A stretch of 39,942 nt of DNA from CAYRJD01 sp964424585 (GTDB lineage: Bacteria; Actinomycetota; Acidimicrobiia; Acidimicrobiales; Poriferisodalaceae). Of the stretch, positions 1 to 8,214 are shown one piece after another; position 1 is the first letter of the stretch, and each line of letters opens with the position of its first letter. A model generated the notes under the pieces. The model did not search any database and had not been told where the DNA came from. It saw only the letters and a list, made by a program, of their open reading frames with translations. Both the position numbers and the translations under genes were made by a program. The DNA lies in assembly GCA_964424585.1 (NCBI GenBank), contig CAYRJD010000096.1:1-39942 (forward strand), read 5' to 3'.

Positions 1-243
1 AGCGGGCCGGGCGGGCCGGGCGACAGCGGGTCAAAGAACGTGTTGGCGTACGGAAATGACAGCCGCCTAGCGGCCGCGCTCGTGCTGAGCCATCTGCCGG
101 GCGCCAACGTTGCGCTGCTGGGCGTGCCGTCGCTCGACAACAACACCGTCGTGTTGTATGCGGCGGATGAGCTCGAGGTGTCGGCTGGCTACGTGGCGGT
201 CGACCTGCCGCCGCGAGTCGCGGGGCCATCACTTGCCCCGTGA
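1..243 (+). CDS. C-terminal end of a truncated gene, possibly a LytR_C-like domain
   Basis: The frame is open from base 1 to a TGA at 241-243, so the gene starts upstream of the window. The visible 80 residues begin with a Gly/Pro/Ser linker (GPGGPGDSGS) followed by a compact alpha/beta-looking segment with GNDSRLAAALVLSHL and NNTVVLYAADE. That order (short strand, a small-residue turn, a helix, then a T-V-V-L-Y strand) loosely resembles the LytR_C domain at the end of some LCP cell-envelope proteins. An LCP protein would suit the glycan genes that follow. The resemblance is weak and the family is not certain. A GTG at 40 is an unlikely start because the linker reads straight through it. Confidence 0.45.
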   Translation, partial: SGPGGPGDSGSKNVLAYGNDSRLAAALVLSHLPGANVALLGVPSLDNNTVVLYAADELEVSAGYVAVDLPPRVAGPSLAP

Positions 244-265
244 CGCACTCGAGGCGAGTGCGGGG

Positions 266-1666
266 GTGAACGAGCCAGTGCGCGTGAAGCCCACAGACGC
301 GCGTCAGATGGGCGTGGTAGGCGCGGGCTACGTCGGGCTGACGGTGGCTGCGTGTTTCGCGCATCTGGGGCATCGCGTGCGTTGCTGTGAGATCGACGAA
401 GAGCGCCTGGCGCGCCTCGCGCACGGACAGGTGCCGGTGGCGGAACCTCGGCTGGCCGAGCTGGTTGCCGAAGCTGCTGAGGCTGGCGCGCTCACCTTTA
501 CCGGCAGCGCAAAAGAGGCGTGTGGGCCGAGCGAGTTTGCGTTCATCGCCGTTCCCACGCCGCTGGCGCGCGACGGTGAGATCGAAATGGCGCACGTCAT
601 CGACGCGGCGGTGACGGCTGCCGGTGCGATGCAGCCAGCCAGCGTGCTGGTGCTCAAGTCGACCGTTCCGGTCGACGGAGCCGCGCACCTGCGCGAGGCC
701 CTGCGGCGCGCGCAGGTGGGCCAAGACATAGGGCTCGTTAGCAACCCCGAGTTCTTGAGCGAGGGCAGCGCCGTCGCCGACTTCCTCAGTCCGGATCGGG
801 TGGTGCTGGGTGGGGAGATAGAGAGTGTGGTTATTGGGGGTGGGGACGCACCCAACTGGGCGACCGACGCAGTCGCCGAGCTGTATCGGCCGCTAGGCGC
901 GCCGATCTACGTAATGGATCACGCATCGGCAGCCCTCGTGAAGTGCGCATCGAACAGCTTTCTGGCAGCCAAGGTGTCGTTCGTGAACGCGCTGGCCGCC
1001 GCGTGCGAAGCCGTCGGAGCAGACGTCGACGCGGTGCTCGCTGGCATCGGCGCGGATCCGCGCATCGGCAGCGCATACATGTCGCCCGGCCCCGGCTGGG
1101 GCGGCAGCTGCTTGCCGAAAGACACTCGTGCGCTGTGGCGTGCCGCGGGCAAAGCGGGCTACATGTTCGACTTGCTGGGGGCGGTGATGGAGGTAAACGA
1201 CGACCAGCCCAAACGCGTCGTAGACAAAGTGGCGGCGCTCGCCGGCGCGCAGCAGCCAGCCGCCGGCCAACAGCGACTGAGCGGCGTGCGCGTGGCGCTG
1301 CTGGGGCTCGCGTTCAAGGCCGGCACCGACGACACCAGAGGCTCACCTGCGGTAGCGGTCGCGCAGCTGCTGGCAGCGCAGGGCGCGTCGCTGACGGCGT
1401 ACGACCCAGCCGTGAGCCGACCCGTCACGTTGGCTGGCGAGCAAGGCAACACAGAACTCGTGGGTTGCGCAGACCCCTACGAAGCGCTGGCAGGAGCCGA
1501 CGTCGCGGTGGTGCTCACCGAGTGGAGTGAGTTTGCCCAGCTCGACGTTCAGCGTGTCGCGCGCACAATGGCGCAGCCCGCCATCGTCGATGCCCGCAAC
1601 TTGTTCGACCCGGCGAAGCTGCGCGCCGCCGGCTTCAGTTACGCAGGTCTGGGCCGGTGCACGTAG
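266..1666 (+). CDS. ugd: UDP-glucose/GDP-mannose 6-dehydrogenase family protein
   Basis: This NAD-dependent enzyme oxidises the C6 hydroxyl of a nucleotide sugar twice, giving a UDP-uronic acid for surface glycans. Counting from GTG 266 (466 aa), GAGYVGL at about 19-25 is the Rossmann NAD site. STVPVDGA and SNPEFLSEGSA belong to the N-terminal domain. GGSCLPKD carries the catalytic Cys near residue 282, and LGLAFKAGTDDTRGSP opens the C-terminal domain. Length and domain order match the family. GTG 266 is preferred because a GAGG lies 11 bases upstream; ATG 308, which would begin directly at MGVVGAGYVGL, is the alternative. The 3' end overlaps the next gene by 10 bases. The exact sugar (UDP-Glc, UDP-ManNAc or GDP-Man) cannot be read from the sequence. 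Confidence 0.9.
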   Translation: MNEPVRVKPTDARQMGVVGAGYVGLTVAACFAHLGHRVRCCEIDEERLARLAHGQVPVAEPRLAELVAEAAEAGALTFTGSAKEACGPSEFAFIAVPTPLARDGEIEMAHVIDAAVTAAGAMQPASVLVLKSTVPVDGAAHLREALRRAQVGQDIGLVSNPEFLSEGSAVADFLSPDRVVLGGEIESVVIGGGDAPNWATDAVAELYRPLGAPIYVMDHASAALVKCASNSFLAAKVSFVNALAAACEAVGADVDAVLAGIGADPRIGSAYMSPGPGWGGSCLPKDTRALWRAAGKAGYMFDLLGAVMEVNDDQPKRVVDKVAALAGAQQPAAGQQRLSGVRVALLGLAFKAGTDDTRGSPAVAVAQLLAAQGASLTAYDPAVSRPVTLAGEQGNTELVGCADPYEALAGADVAVVLTEWSEFAQLDVQRVARTMAQPAIVDARNLFDPAKLRAAGFSYAGLGRCT

Positions 1667-2772
1667 GCCTCACCCTCGAAGCGCTGTGGCACCGAGTGCC
1701 CGGCGGCACCGGTCGAGCGGCGCTCGAGTTGGCGCAAGCGCTCGACGCGCGCGACGACATCGTGATTGACGGCATCGCCGCCTGGCATTTCGGCGAGCCC
1801 GCCACAGCCCTCGGCGACGTGCGCGTCTATCGCCACCGGCTGCCCAGGCCGCTGCTGTATGAGTCGTGGAGCCGCTGGGCGCATCCGAAGGTGCGGCGTC
1901 GCGGCCGCGTCGACGTCGTTCACTCCACCACCATCGTGCCGCCTCCGACCGGTGGCGTGCCGCTGGTGGTCAGCGTCCACGACCTCGCGTTTCGCCGTTT
2001 CCCCGACCGGTTCGCCAAGCGGGTCGTGCGCTTGCTCGAACGTTCGTGGCGGCGCGTGCTCGGGCGAGCCGACGCGGTGCTCAGCCCGTCGCTGGCGACG
2101 TCGGCCGACTTGCGAGCCGCTGGCCTAGATGCCGACCGGCTGTTCCTCGTGCCGCTCGGGCACACGCCTCGTGCCGTCGCCAAAGCCCAGCGCGCCGAGG
2201 TGCTGCGGCGGCACCGCATAGAGGGGCCGTTCGTGCTGTCGGTAGGAACGGTTGAGCCGCGCAAGAACCTCCCCGCGTTGTTGGCCGCGTTCGCCGAGCT
2301 GGCACCTGAACGACGAGATCTGCTGTTGGTGCTGGCGGGCCCAGCGGGGTGGGGGCGCAGCGTCGTCAAGATGCGTCAGAGCCTCAGCCCGGCTATCGGC
2401 GAACGGGTCGTGACCACCGGCTTCGTGAGCGACGACGAGCTGGCGGCGCTCTACGGCGAAGCGTCGGCGTTCTGCTACCCGAGCTTGCTCGAAGGCTTCG
2501 GCTTGCCGGTGCTCGAAGCGATGAGCTACGGCGCGCCGGTAGTCACCAGCAGCGGCACTGCTACGCAAGAGGTCGCCGGTGACGCGGCGGTGATGGTCGA
2601 CCCCAACGTGCCATCGCAGATCGCGGTCGCGCTGGCGCGCGTGCTCGACGATGCGAGCCTGGCGAGCGAGCTATCGGCCGCAGGTCGAGCGCGAGCGGCG
2701 ACGTTCACGTGGGAAGCGACCGCAGCCGCCACCGTCGACGTTTATCGCAAGCTCACCGGCGGTGCCAGCTGA
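1657..2772 (+). CDS. GT4-family glycosyltransferase
   Basis: A 371-aa GT-B glycosyltransferase that probably transfers a sugar from a nucleotide donor to a growing envelope glycan in the cytoplasm. The N-terminal domain has the Gly-rich acceptor loop (PGGTGRAALEL) and SVHDLAFRRFP. The C-terminal donor domain has VGTVEPRKNL and the E-x7-E signature EGFGLPVLE at about 279-287, followed by the usual SSGTATQEVAGDAA. There is no signal peptide or membrane segment. The GTG start lies inside the end of ugd (10-base overlap), so translation is probably coupled. The family is clear; the donor and acceptor are unknown. Confidence 0.88.
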   Translation: MHVGLTLEALWHRVPGGTGRAALELAQALDARDDIVIDGIAAWHFGEPATALGDVRVYRHRLPRPLLYESWSRWAHPKVRRRGRVDVVHSTTIVPPPTGGVPLVVSVHDLAFRRFPDRFAKRVVRLLERSWRRVLGRADAVLSPSLATSADLRAAGLDADRLFLVPLGHTPRAVAKAQRAEVLRRHRIEGPFVLSVGTVEPRKNLPALLAAFAELAPERRDLLLVLAGPAGWGRSVVKMRQSLSPAIGERVVTTGFVSDDELAALYGEASAFCYPSLLEGFGLPVLEAMSYGAPVVTSSGTATQEVAGDAAVMVDPNVPSQIAVALARVLDDASLASELSAAGRARAATFTWEATAAATVDVYRKLTGGAS

Positions 2773-2779
2773 TGCGCTC

Positions 2780-3988
2780 GTGACGCTTGACGGCGAGCTG
2801 CTGCGCGTCGAAGCCAACCTGTTGTGGCTGCGACCTGGTCGCGTCGGCGGCACCGAGACGTACGCGCTGAACCTGCTGGCGGCGCTGGCGAACGAGCCAT
2901 CGGTGGCGGTGCGAGTGGTCGTCAACAAGGTGACGGCGCAGACGCATCCATGGCTGACGAGTGCGTTCGACTGCGACGTGGTGAGCGTGCTGGGCAAGCA
3001 AGCCGGACGAGTGGGCGCCGAGTGGATGCGCTACGGCGCTCCGGTGCGTCGCAGCACCGCTGGCCGCGCGGCTGGCGGCCATCGACCGCCGGTCGACGTC
3101 ACCCACCACCTGGGCGCCGCGATGGCCGGGCCGTTGCCGATGTTCGGCCAAGCTCGCAGGCCACCGAGGGTGGTGAGCATCTTCGACACGCAGTTCATCG
3201 ATTTGCCGGAGAACTTCACTCGCTCACGTCGCAGCTATCTGCGCAAGACGCTGCGCTCGGCCATCAAGCACAGCCACGTGGTGTGCGCCGCGACGCAGTG
3301 GGCAGGTGAGGCGTTGAGCAGGCACTTCGCCAGCAAGCTGAACGACGCGATGGTGGTGCCACCAGCGATCGCGCCCCAGGCCGGTGCACAAGTTCGGCCC
3401 GTTGCCCTCAACGCGGGGGCGGCGCGAGACTTCGTCGTCTACCCAGCCGTCACCTGGCCGCACAAGCGACATGAGCTGCTGGTCGACGTGGCCGAAGAAC
3501 TCGCCCGACGCGACCCGTCGTCGGTGCCGACGTTCGTGTTCTGCGGCGGCGACGGCCCCACCGAGCGCGACCTGCTCGCGAAGCTGGCCAGCTCATCGGT
3601 AGCCGACCGGTTTGTGCGGCTGGGTCGAGTTGAGCCGAACGAGCTCGCGTGGCTCTACGAGCACGCTCGCGCGCTGGTGTTTCCCTCGGCGTATGAGGGA
3701 CTGGGACAGCCGCCGCTCGAAGCGATGGCGGCCGGGTGTCCGGTCATCGCGGCGGGAGGCACCGCGGTCAACGAGGTAGTCGGCGACGGCGGGCTGCTGG
3801 TCGGCGACAGCCCATCCGCGTGGGCCGACGCGCTGGCGCACCTGACCCAGCCGAGCGCGCGAGCAGAGCTGATCGCCAAGGGCACCCGGCGGGTGGCTCA
3901 CTACAGCCCGACCGCAGCAGCGAAAGCGCAGGTCGCCGCATACGAGGCAGCCATCGACGCAGCCCGCAAGCCACCCGCTGGCAGCTGA
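2780..3988 (+). CDS. GT4-family glycosyltransferase
   Basis: A second GT-B enzyme of about 402 aa, related to but clearly different from its upstream neighbour. It opens with LRVEANLLWLRPGRVGGTETY, the acceptor-loop region of mannosyl/rhamnosyltransferase-like GT4 proteins. Later come YPAVTWPHKRH, the donor-domain start, and EGLGQPPLE, the E-x7-E motif at about 306-314. GTG 2780, seven bases after the previous stop, gives a normal GT4 N-terminus; GTG 2762 is also possible. The frame is open much further upstream, but that stretch overlaps the preceding gene and reads as low-complexity Arg, so it was not used. Donor and acceptor are unknown. Confidence 0.85.
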   Translation: MTLDGELLRVEANLLWLRPGRVGGTETYALNLLAALANEPSVAVRVVVNKVTAQTHPWLTSAFDCDVVSVLGKQAGRVGAEWMRYGAPVRRSTAGRAAGGHRPPVDVTHHLGAAMAGPLPMFGQARRPPRVVSIFDTQFIDLPENFTRSRRSYLRKTLRSAIKHSHVVCAATQWAGEALSRHFASKLNDAMVVPPAIAPQAGAQVRPVALNAGAARDFVVYPAVTWPHKRHELLVDVAEELARRDPSSVPTFVFCGGDGPTERDLLAKLASSSVADRFVRLGRVEPNELAWLYEHARALVFPSAYEGLGQPPLEAMAAGCPVIAAGGTAVNEVVGDGGLLVGDSPSAWADALAHLTQPSARAELIAKGTRRVAHYSPTAAAKAQVAAYEAAIDAARKPPAGS

Positions 3989-3991
3989 GCG

Positions 3992-5239
3992 GTGCGCATC
4001 GCCGCGTTCGTGCCGCACTTCTGGCCCGACACCGCTCCCACCGGCGACGTCGCCACCCAGCTGGTCGAGCAGTGGGCGCAAGCCGGCCACCTCATCGACG
4101 TCATCACGACGCTCCCGCACTACGAACGCCACGCGGTCGAGCCTGCCTGGCGAGGACGTCTCGCGCGCCAACAGGTGACCGAGTGGGGGAGCGTGCTGCG
4201 GCTGTCGCCGTGCCTGCTGGGCGGCAAGGCCAACGTCGCGGCGCGGGCGGTCTCGTTTGGCGGGTTCGGCGCGCTGGCGACGCTCGGCGGACTCCGCCTG
4301 CGCGACCGAGCCAAGCCTGACGTGGTGCTGGCGATGAGCCCGCCGCTCACGCTCGCACCCGCGGCTGCTGTGCTCGCCAAGACGACCGGCGCGCCGCTGG
4401 TGCTGAACCTCCAAGACGTTCACCCCGACGCGGCAATCGCCAGCGGCGTGGTGCGCGAGGGCGTGGTGTCCGAAGCGCTGCGGTGGCTAGAGCGAGCCAG
4501 CTACGCGCTCGCCGATTCGGTGGTGGTCGTCGGGGCGGCAATGCGCGAGCTGATCGCCGAACGCGTATCTGGCTCGGTGCGCGTCATCGAAAACTTCGCG
4601 CCCGCCGAGGCGCACGAGCGAACGCCCCGGCTCAACGACTACCGCCGCTCGCTCGGCTTCCCCGACGACACGCTGGTGTTCGCGTATGCGGGCAACGTCG
4701 GCTACTCCCAGCCGCTCGATTTGATCGTCGACGCGGCGCAGCGGTTGCGCGCCCGCGACGACATCGGCTTCGTCATCAACGGCGGGGGCAACCGTTTTGA
4801 CGAAATCGCCCGGCTCGCTGACGGGCTGCCCAACCTCACGGTGCGTCCGTTCCAGCCGGCCGAAGCTGCGAACGAAGTGCGGGCAGCCGCCGACGTCCAC
4901 CTGGTGCTGCTGGCGGCGGGCTTGGGCAACGTCAGCGTGCCGTCGAAGACGTACGCGGCGTTCGCCGCGTCTCGGCCGGTGCTCGCCGCGTCGGACGCGG
5001 CCAGCGACCTGGCAACGCTGGTCGGCTCGTCGGGCGCAGGGCGTTGGGTTGAGCTGACCGGCGATGCCGAGCGTGACGCCAAGGCGTTGGCGGTCGCGGT
5101 CGTCGAGCTGGCTGACGACGTAGACAACCTGGCGGCGATGAGAGCCCGCGCCGCTCATCGAGCCAAAGTCGGCGGCGCGGCGGTAGCAGCCGCCAGCTAC
5201 GCGCAGCTCTTCGGTGAACTGGCTGGCGCCAACTCGTGA
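3992..5239 (+). CDS. WbuB/WcaI-like GT4 glycosyltransferase
   Basis: A 415-aa GT-B transferase starting at GTG 3992, three bases after the previous stop. HFWPDTAPTGDVATQL at the N-terminus, LNLQDVHPDAAIASG mid-protein, GNVGYSQPLD near 234 and VPSKTYAAFAASRPVLA near 316 match the WbuB/WcaI group, which adds amino-sugars or fucose-type residues in colanic-acid-like and O-antigen pathways. It is the last transferase of a tightly packed four-gene unit (ugd plus three GTs), which suggests one operon for one repeating unit. The stop lies in the first unit of a 14-bp tandem repeat. The group assignment is firm; the sugar is not known. Confidence 0.86.
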   Translation: MRIAAFVPHFWPDTAPTGDVATQLVEQWAQAGHLIDVITTLPHYERHAVEPAWRGRLARQQVTEWGSVLRLSPCLLGGKANVAARAVSFGGFGALATLGGLRLRDRAKPDVVLAMSPPLTLAPAAAVLAKTTGAPLVLNLQDVHPDAAIASGVVREGVVSEALRWLERASYALADSVVVVGAAMRELIAERVSGSVRVIENFAPAEAHERTPRLNDYRRSLGFPDDTLVFAYAGNVGYSQPLDLIVDAAQRLRARDDIGFVINGGGNRFDEIARLADGLPNLTVRPFQPAEAANEVRAAADVHLVLLAAGLGNVSVPSKTYAAFAASRPVLAASDAASDLATLVGSSGAGRWVELTGDAERDAKALAVAVVELADDVDNLAAMRARAAHRAKVGGAAVAAASYAQLFGELAGANS

Positions 5240-5282
5240 CTGGCACCTGGTGATTGCCAGTTCGCGACTGCCAGTTCGTGAT
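5227..5282 (+). repeat. Four degenerate 14-bp tandem units across a gene end
   Basis: Units of exactly 14 bp start at 5227, 5241, 5255 and 5269. The last two (tgccagttcgcgac and tgccagttcgtgat) differ at two positions. The first contains the glycosyltransferase stop TGA (5237-5239), and TGA recurs in the second and fourth. An inverted pair, actggca (5239-5245) and tgccagt (5255-5261), could form a weak 7-bp hairpin. The repeat fills most of the gap before the next gene. Confidence 0.7.
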
Positions 5283-5314
5283 TGGGCCGTTGCGCCGGTA
5301 GCTTTGAGCGTTCT

Positions 5315-6091
5315 ATGGCCCGAACGGCGGCGGCAAAAAAGGTAGCCCGGGCCGCCAGCACTGGCGCGGGCGGCAAAGGGATCAAGCTCAACCGGAGCTG
5401 GACGTTCCCGATCGCGATGATCGCGGTCGTGCTGGTCGGCGTGCTGCTGGTGGTGTTCGCCCGCGGCGAGCGCTCGGACATCCTGCGAGCGGAAAACCCC
5501 GACTGGTGGCTCGACTACAGCTTCTACCACTGCGATTCGTTCACCGACGCGTGGGACGTTCCCGCAGGCGACCCGCTGACCGACATCGGCGTGCGGGCGC
5601 ACGGCAGCTCGCTCATTCAGGTGCGCCCAGCCAGCCAGAGCGCGCAGAACGCGCCGTTCCTGTGGCACTTCTTCGCCGTGAACGGCGGCGCCATCGACGA
5701 CCGCAGCGTGAGGCTGCCGCCAGTTGACACCGAAGCCGAAGCCGATGCCGAAGAGGGCTCGCCCGAGGCAGAGCCGAGGTCGCTGTCTGAGTTTGAAGAC
5801 ACCTGTGAGCACCCGACCGACCCGGAAGGCGAGGCGGCTGCCGAGCTGCGGGTGCTGCGCTGGAACCGGCACGACGCGCCTGCGCCGGTGGTGTTCACCG
5901 AGGGGCTGAATGAGGTGCGGCTAGCTGGCAACGGGCAGCTGGTGACGGTCGCGTTCGTTCACCCAGATCTCGACAACGACGACATCGGCGCGCCCGACGC
6001 GACCGAGCTGCTGGCGTGGCTCGAAGCAGGCGACGAGCCTGAGCAGGGACCGGCCGCGCCGACGACAGCACCCTCGACGACGCAGGGCTAA
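5315..6091 (+). CDS. Membrane-anchored extracytoplasmic protein of unknown function
   Basis: From ATG 5315 the product is 258 aa. A basic N-terminus (about 1-28) is followed by one membrane helix (WTFPIAMIAVVLVGVLLVVFA, roughly 29-49), with the remainder probably outside the cell. The outer domain contains YSFYHCDSF, DIGVRAHGSSLIQVRP, a second Cys in EDTCEHP and a strand-rich end (EVRLAGNGQLVTVAFVHPD). An acidic stretch and a Pro/Thr tail lie around and after it. The layout recalls an actinobacterial family of membrane proteins with a GIHTHGDGxIHIHP core, but the histidines are largely replaced here. That link is from memory and tentative. The gene sits between glycan genes; no enzymatic role is evident. 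Confidence 0.7.
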   Translation: MARTAAAKKVARAASTGAGGKGIKLNRSWTFPIAMIAVVLVGVLLVVFARGERSDILRAENPDWWLDYSFYHCDSFTDAWDVPAGDPLTDIGVRAHGSSLIQVRPASQSAQNAPFLWHFFAVNGGAIDDRSVRLPPVDTEAEADAEEGSPEAEPRSLSEFEDTCEHPTDPEGEAAAELRVLRWNRHDAPAPVVFTEGLNEVRLAGNGQLVTVAFVHPDLDNDDIGAPDATELLAWLEAGDEPEQGPAAPTTAPSTTQG

Positions 6092-6113
6092 CGGCGCACC
6101 GCGCCAAACGACA

Positions 6114-7166
6114 ATGTGGGCTATCGCGCTGCTAGGCGGCCTGGGCACGAGGCTGCGTCCGCTCACCAACGAGACGCCCAAGCAGATGTTGCCGGTCGCC
6201 AACCGGCCGATGATCGAGTGGGTGGCGCGGCACCTCGCGCGCCACGGCGTCACGCGCCTGGTGCTGGCGCTGGGCTACAAGTCGCAGGCGTTCACCGAAG
6301 CGTTCAGCGACGGCACCATCGCGGGGCTGCCGTTCGTCGTCGCGGTCGAGCCCACCGCGCTGGGCACCGCCGGCGCGGTTCGTTTCGCGGCCGACGCTGC
6401 GGGGGTCACGCAGCGCTGCGTCGTGGTGAACGGCGACGTGCTGACCGACACCGACGTGAGCGAGCTGGTGCGTTTCCACGCTCGCGCGCACGAGCACGCG
6501 GGCACCGCGGCGACGATCAGCTTGCAGCCGGTCGCCGACCCGAGCGCGTTCGGCGTAGTCGACCTAAACGAGCGCGGCAAGGTGCTGCGGTTTGTCGAAA
6601 AGCCGACGCCAGGCACCGAGCCGTCAAACCTGGCGAACGCCGGCACGTACGTGTTAGAGCCCGAGGTGATCGCGGCTATTGCTGCCGATGAGAACACGTC
6701 GATCGAGCGGGTCACGTTTCCGGCGTTGGCGGCGCGCGGCGAGCTGTCTGCGCTGGCGCAGCCGTGCTACTGGATCGACACCGGCACGCCTCAGCTCTAC
6801 CTGCGGGCAAACCTCGACGTGCTGGCTGGGCGTCGAGCCGACGTCGCGATAGAGGACGGGTTCGCAGTCGACGGGCCCCTCGCCGGCGACGTGCGGGCAT
6901 CGCTGGGCGCGCACCCAACGGCGAGGGTGTCGTCGAGCTTCGTGGGCACGGGCTGTTCGCTGGCAGCCGACGTGGTTATTCAGCGTTCGGTGGTGATGGA
7001 CGGCTGCGTGCTGGGCGCTGGCGCGGTCGTGCGCGACAGCATCGTGGGCCCGAACGTCACCCTCGGCGCCGGGTCGATGGTGGTCGAAGGCAGCGTCGTC
7101 GGCGCAGGCGAGGTCGTAGCTGCGGGCGCTGAGCTTTTCGGAGCGCGGCAACCCGCGCTCGCTTAG
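6114..7166 (+). CDS. Sugar-1-phosphate nucleotidyltransferase with hexapeptide tail
   Basis: This 350-aa enzyme makes a nucleotide sugar from a sugar-1-phosphate and an NTP. The N-terminal NTP-transferase fold shows GGLGTRLRPLT at 8-18 (nucleotide binding), KQMLPVANRPM, a metal-binding Asp in VVNGDVLTDTD and FVEKP. From about residue 255 the sequence becomes a left-handed beta-helix of hexapeptide repeats (VVIQRSVVMDGCVLGAGAVV, DSIVGPNVTLGAGSMV). This is the layout of GDP-mannose pyrophosphorylase-like and archaeal-type glucose-1-phosphate transferases; the substrate is not certain. ATG 6114 begins directly before the beta strand. The stop codon falls in the first unit of a 32-bp tandem repeat. 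Confidence 0.85.
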   Translation: MWAIALLGGLGTRLRPLTNETPKQMLPVANRPMIEWVARHLARHGVTRLVLALGYKSQAFTEAFSDGTIAGLPFVVAVEPTALGTAGAVRFAADAAGVTQRCVVVNGDVLTDTDVSELVRFHARAHEHAGTAATISLQPVADPSAFGVVDLNERGKVLRFVEKPTPGTEPSNLANAGTYVLEPEVIAAIAADENTSIERVTFPALAARGELSALAQPCYWIDTGTPQLYLRANLDVLAGRRADVAIEDGFAVDGPLAGDVRASLGAHPTARVSSSFVGTGCSLAADVVIQRSVVMDGCVLGAGAVVRDSIVGPNVTLGAGSMVVEGSVVGAGEVVAAGAELFGARQPALA

Positions 7167-7281
7167 GGACACGCGCGCGGCAGCCCGCGCTCGCCTAGGG
7201 ACACGCGCGCGTCAGCCCGCGCTCGCTTAGGGACACGGGCGCGACAGCCCGCGCTCGCCTAGGGACACGCGCGCGTCAGCC
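7150..7281. repeat. 32-bp tandem repeat, four copies, between convergent genes
   Basis: Units of 32 bp start at 7150, 7182, 7214 and 7246, with a partial fifth from 7278. Each reads approximately agcccgcgctcgcYtaggga followed by cacgcgcgcgKc. Copies two and four are identical, and the others differ by a few bases. The first copy holds the stop of the nucleotidyltransferase. The boundary of copies four and five holds the stop of uppP on the other strand. There are no spacers, so it is not a CRISPR array. Confidence 0.92.
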
Positions 7282-8172
7282 CGCGGCCAGCACCAGCACG
7301 ACGACGGCAGCTAGCAGCGTCCGGTAGGTCGCCGTCGTCGCAAACGTGCGTGTGGCTCGACGTTGCGTCAGCCACGCGCCGAGCACCCACAGGCTCACGA
7401 ACGACGTGAGCGCAGCCGCTGCCGCGCCCAGCGCCATCGGCGCGAGGTCTGCTGCTGGCACTTCGCCGCCGATCACGTCGAGCGCTCGGTAGCTGGCCGC
7501 GCCGGCGATGACCGGCAGCGCCATCAAGAACGCGAGCCGGGCGGCGGCCGCAATCTCGAACCCGCCTAGACGCGCCGCTGTGATGATGGCGCCAGACCGG
7601 CTCACTCCCGGCACCAGCGCGAACGCTTGAGCGGTGCCAAGCATCGCGGCGTCGGCTGGCGAAAACGCGCCTGCTCGTCGGGTGCTGGGGCCCAGCCGGT
7701 GCGCCGCAAACAGCAGCCACCCAAAGGTGGCGAGCGTGATCGCGATCAGCAGCGGCTGCTCGGCTGCGTCGAGCAGCACGTCTTCGAGCACCAGCGCGAC
7801 CAACCCCGCGGGCGCAGCCGCTAGCACCAAGCCGAACCCGATCTGCGCGTCTCGTTGCTCGGCACCAGCCACTTGCGCGCTGGACGCGCTTGGTCGTAGC
7901 CAGCGGGCAGCCCAGCGTCGCGTCGCGCTCCAAGCTGCCGTCGCGTATCGCGCGATGTCGTGACGCAAGAACGCCACCGCGCCGATCAGCGTGCCGACGT
8001 GCAGCGCCACGTCGAACGCCTGCTCGCGCAGCGCGGCGGTGGCTTCGTCGTCGCCGAAGTGCTCCCAGCCAGCCAGCCAGGGCACCAGCTCTAGGTGCGC
8101 GCTCGACGACACCGGCAGAAACTCGGTGAGCCCCTGCAGCGCGCCCAGCACCAACGCTCGCACTAGCGGCAT
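7276..8172 (-). CDS. uppP: Undecaprenyl-diphosphatase UppP (BacA family)
   Basis: This integral membrane phosphatase converts undecaprenyl diphosphate to undecaprenyl phosphate, recycling the lipid carrier for peptidoglycan and surface glycans and giving bacitracin tolerance. The 298-aa product has the first signature GLTEFLPVSSSAHL at about 14-27, with the catalytic Glu, and the second, PGVSRSGA, at about 188-195. The rest is mostly hydrophobic helices, as expected. ATG 8172 puts the first motif at its usual distance from the start. It converges with the glycan block, and its stop lies inside the 32-bp repeat. It starts 42 bases downstream of the PHP-domain gene on the same strand, so the two may be cotranscribed. 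Confidence 0.93.
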   Translation of the reverse strand: MPLVRALVLGALQGLTEFLPVSSSAHLELVPWLAGWEHFGDDEATAALREQAFDVALHVGTLIGAVAFLRHDIARYATAAWSATRRWAARWLRPSASSAQVAGAEQRDAQIGFGLVLAAAPAGLVALVLEDVLLDAAEQPLLIAITLATFGWLLFAAHRLGPSTRRAGAFSPADAAMLGTAQAFALVPGVSRSGAIITAARLGGFEIAAAARLAFLMALPVIAGAASYRALDVIGGEVPAADLAPMALGAAAAALTSFVSLWVLGAWLTQRRATRTFATTATYRTLLAAVVVLVLAAG

Positions 8173-8214
8173 AGACGGCCTCGCTTGGGGTGAGGGGTGA
8201 GCAGCGGCGGCGTG

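Noticed and set aside
7150..7281. CRISPR-like repeat array
   Set aside because: The 32-bp units are contiguous, with no spacers, and overlap two gene ends; no cas genes are near.
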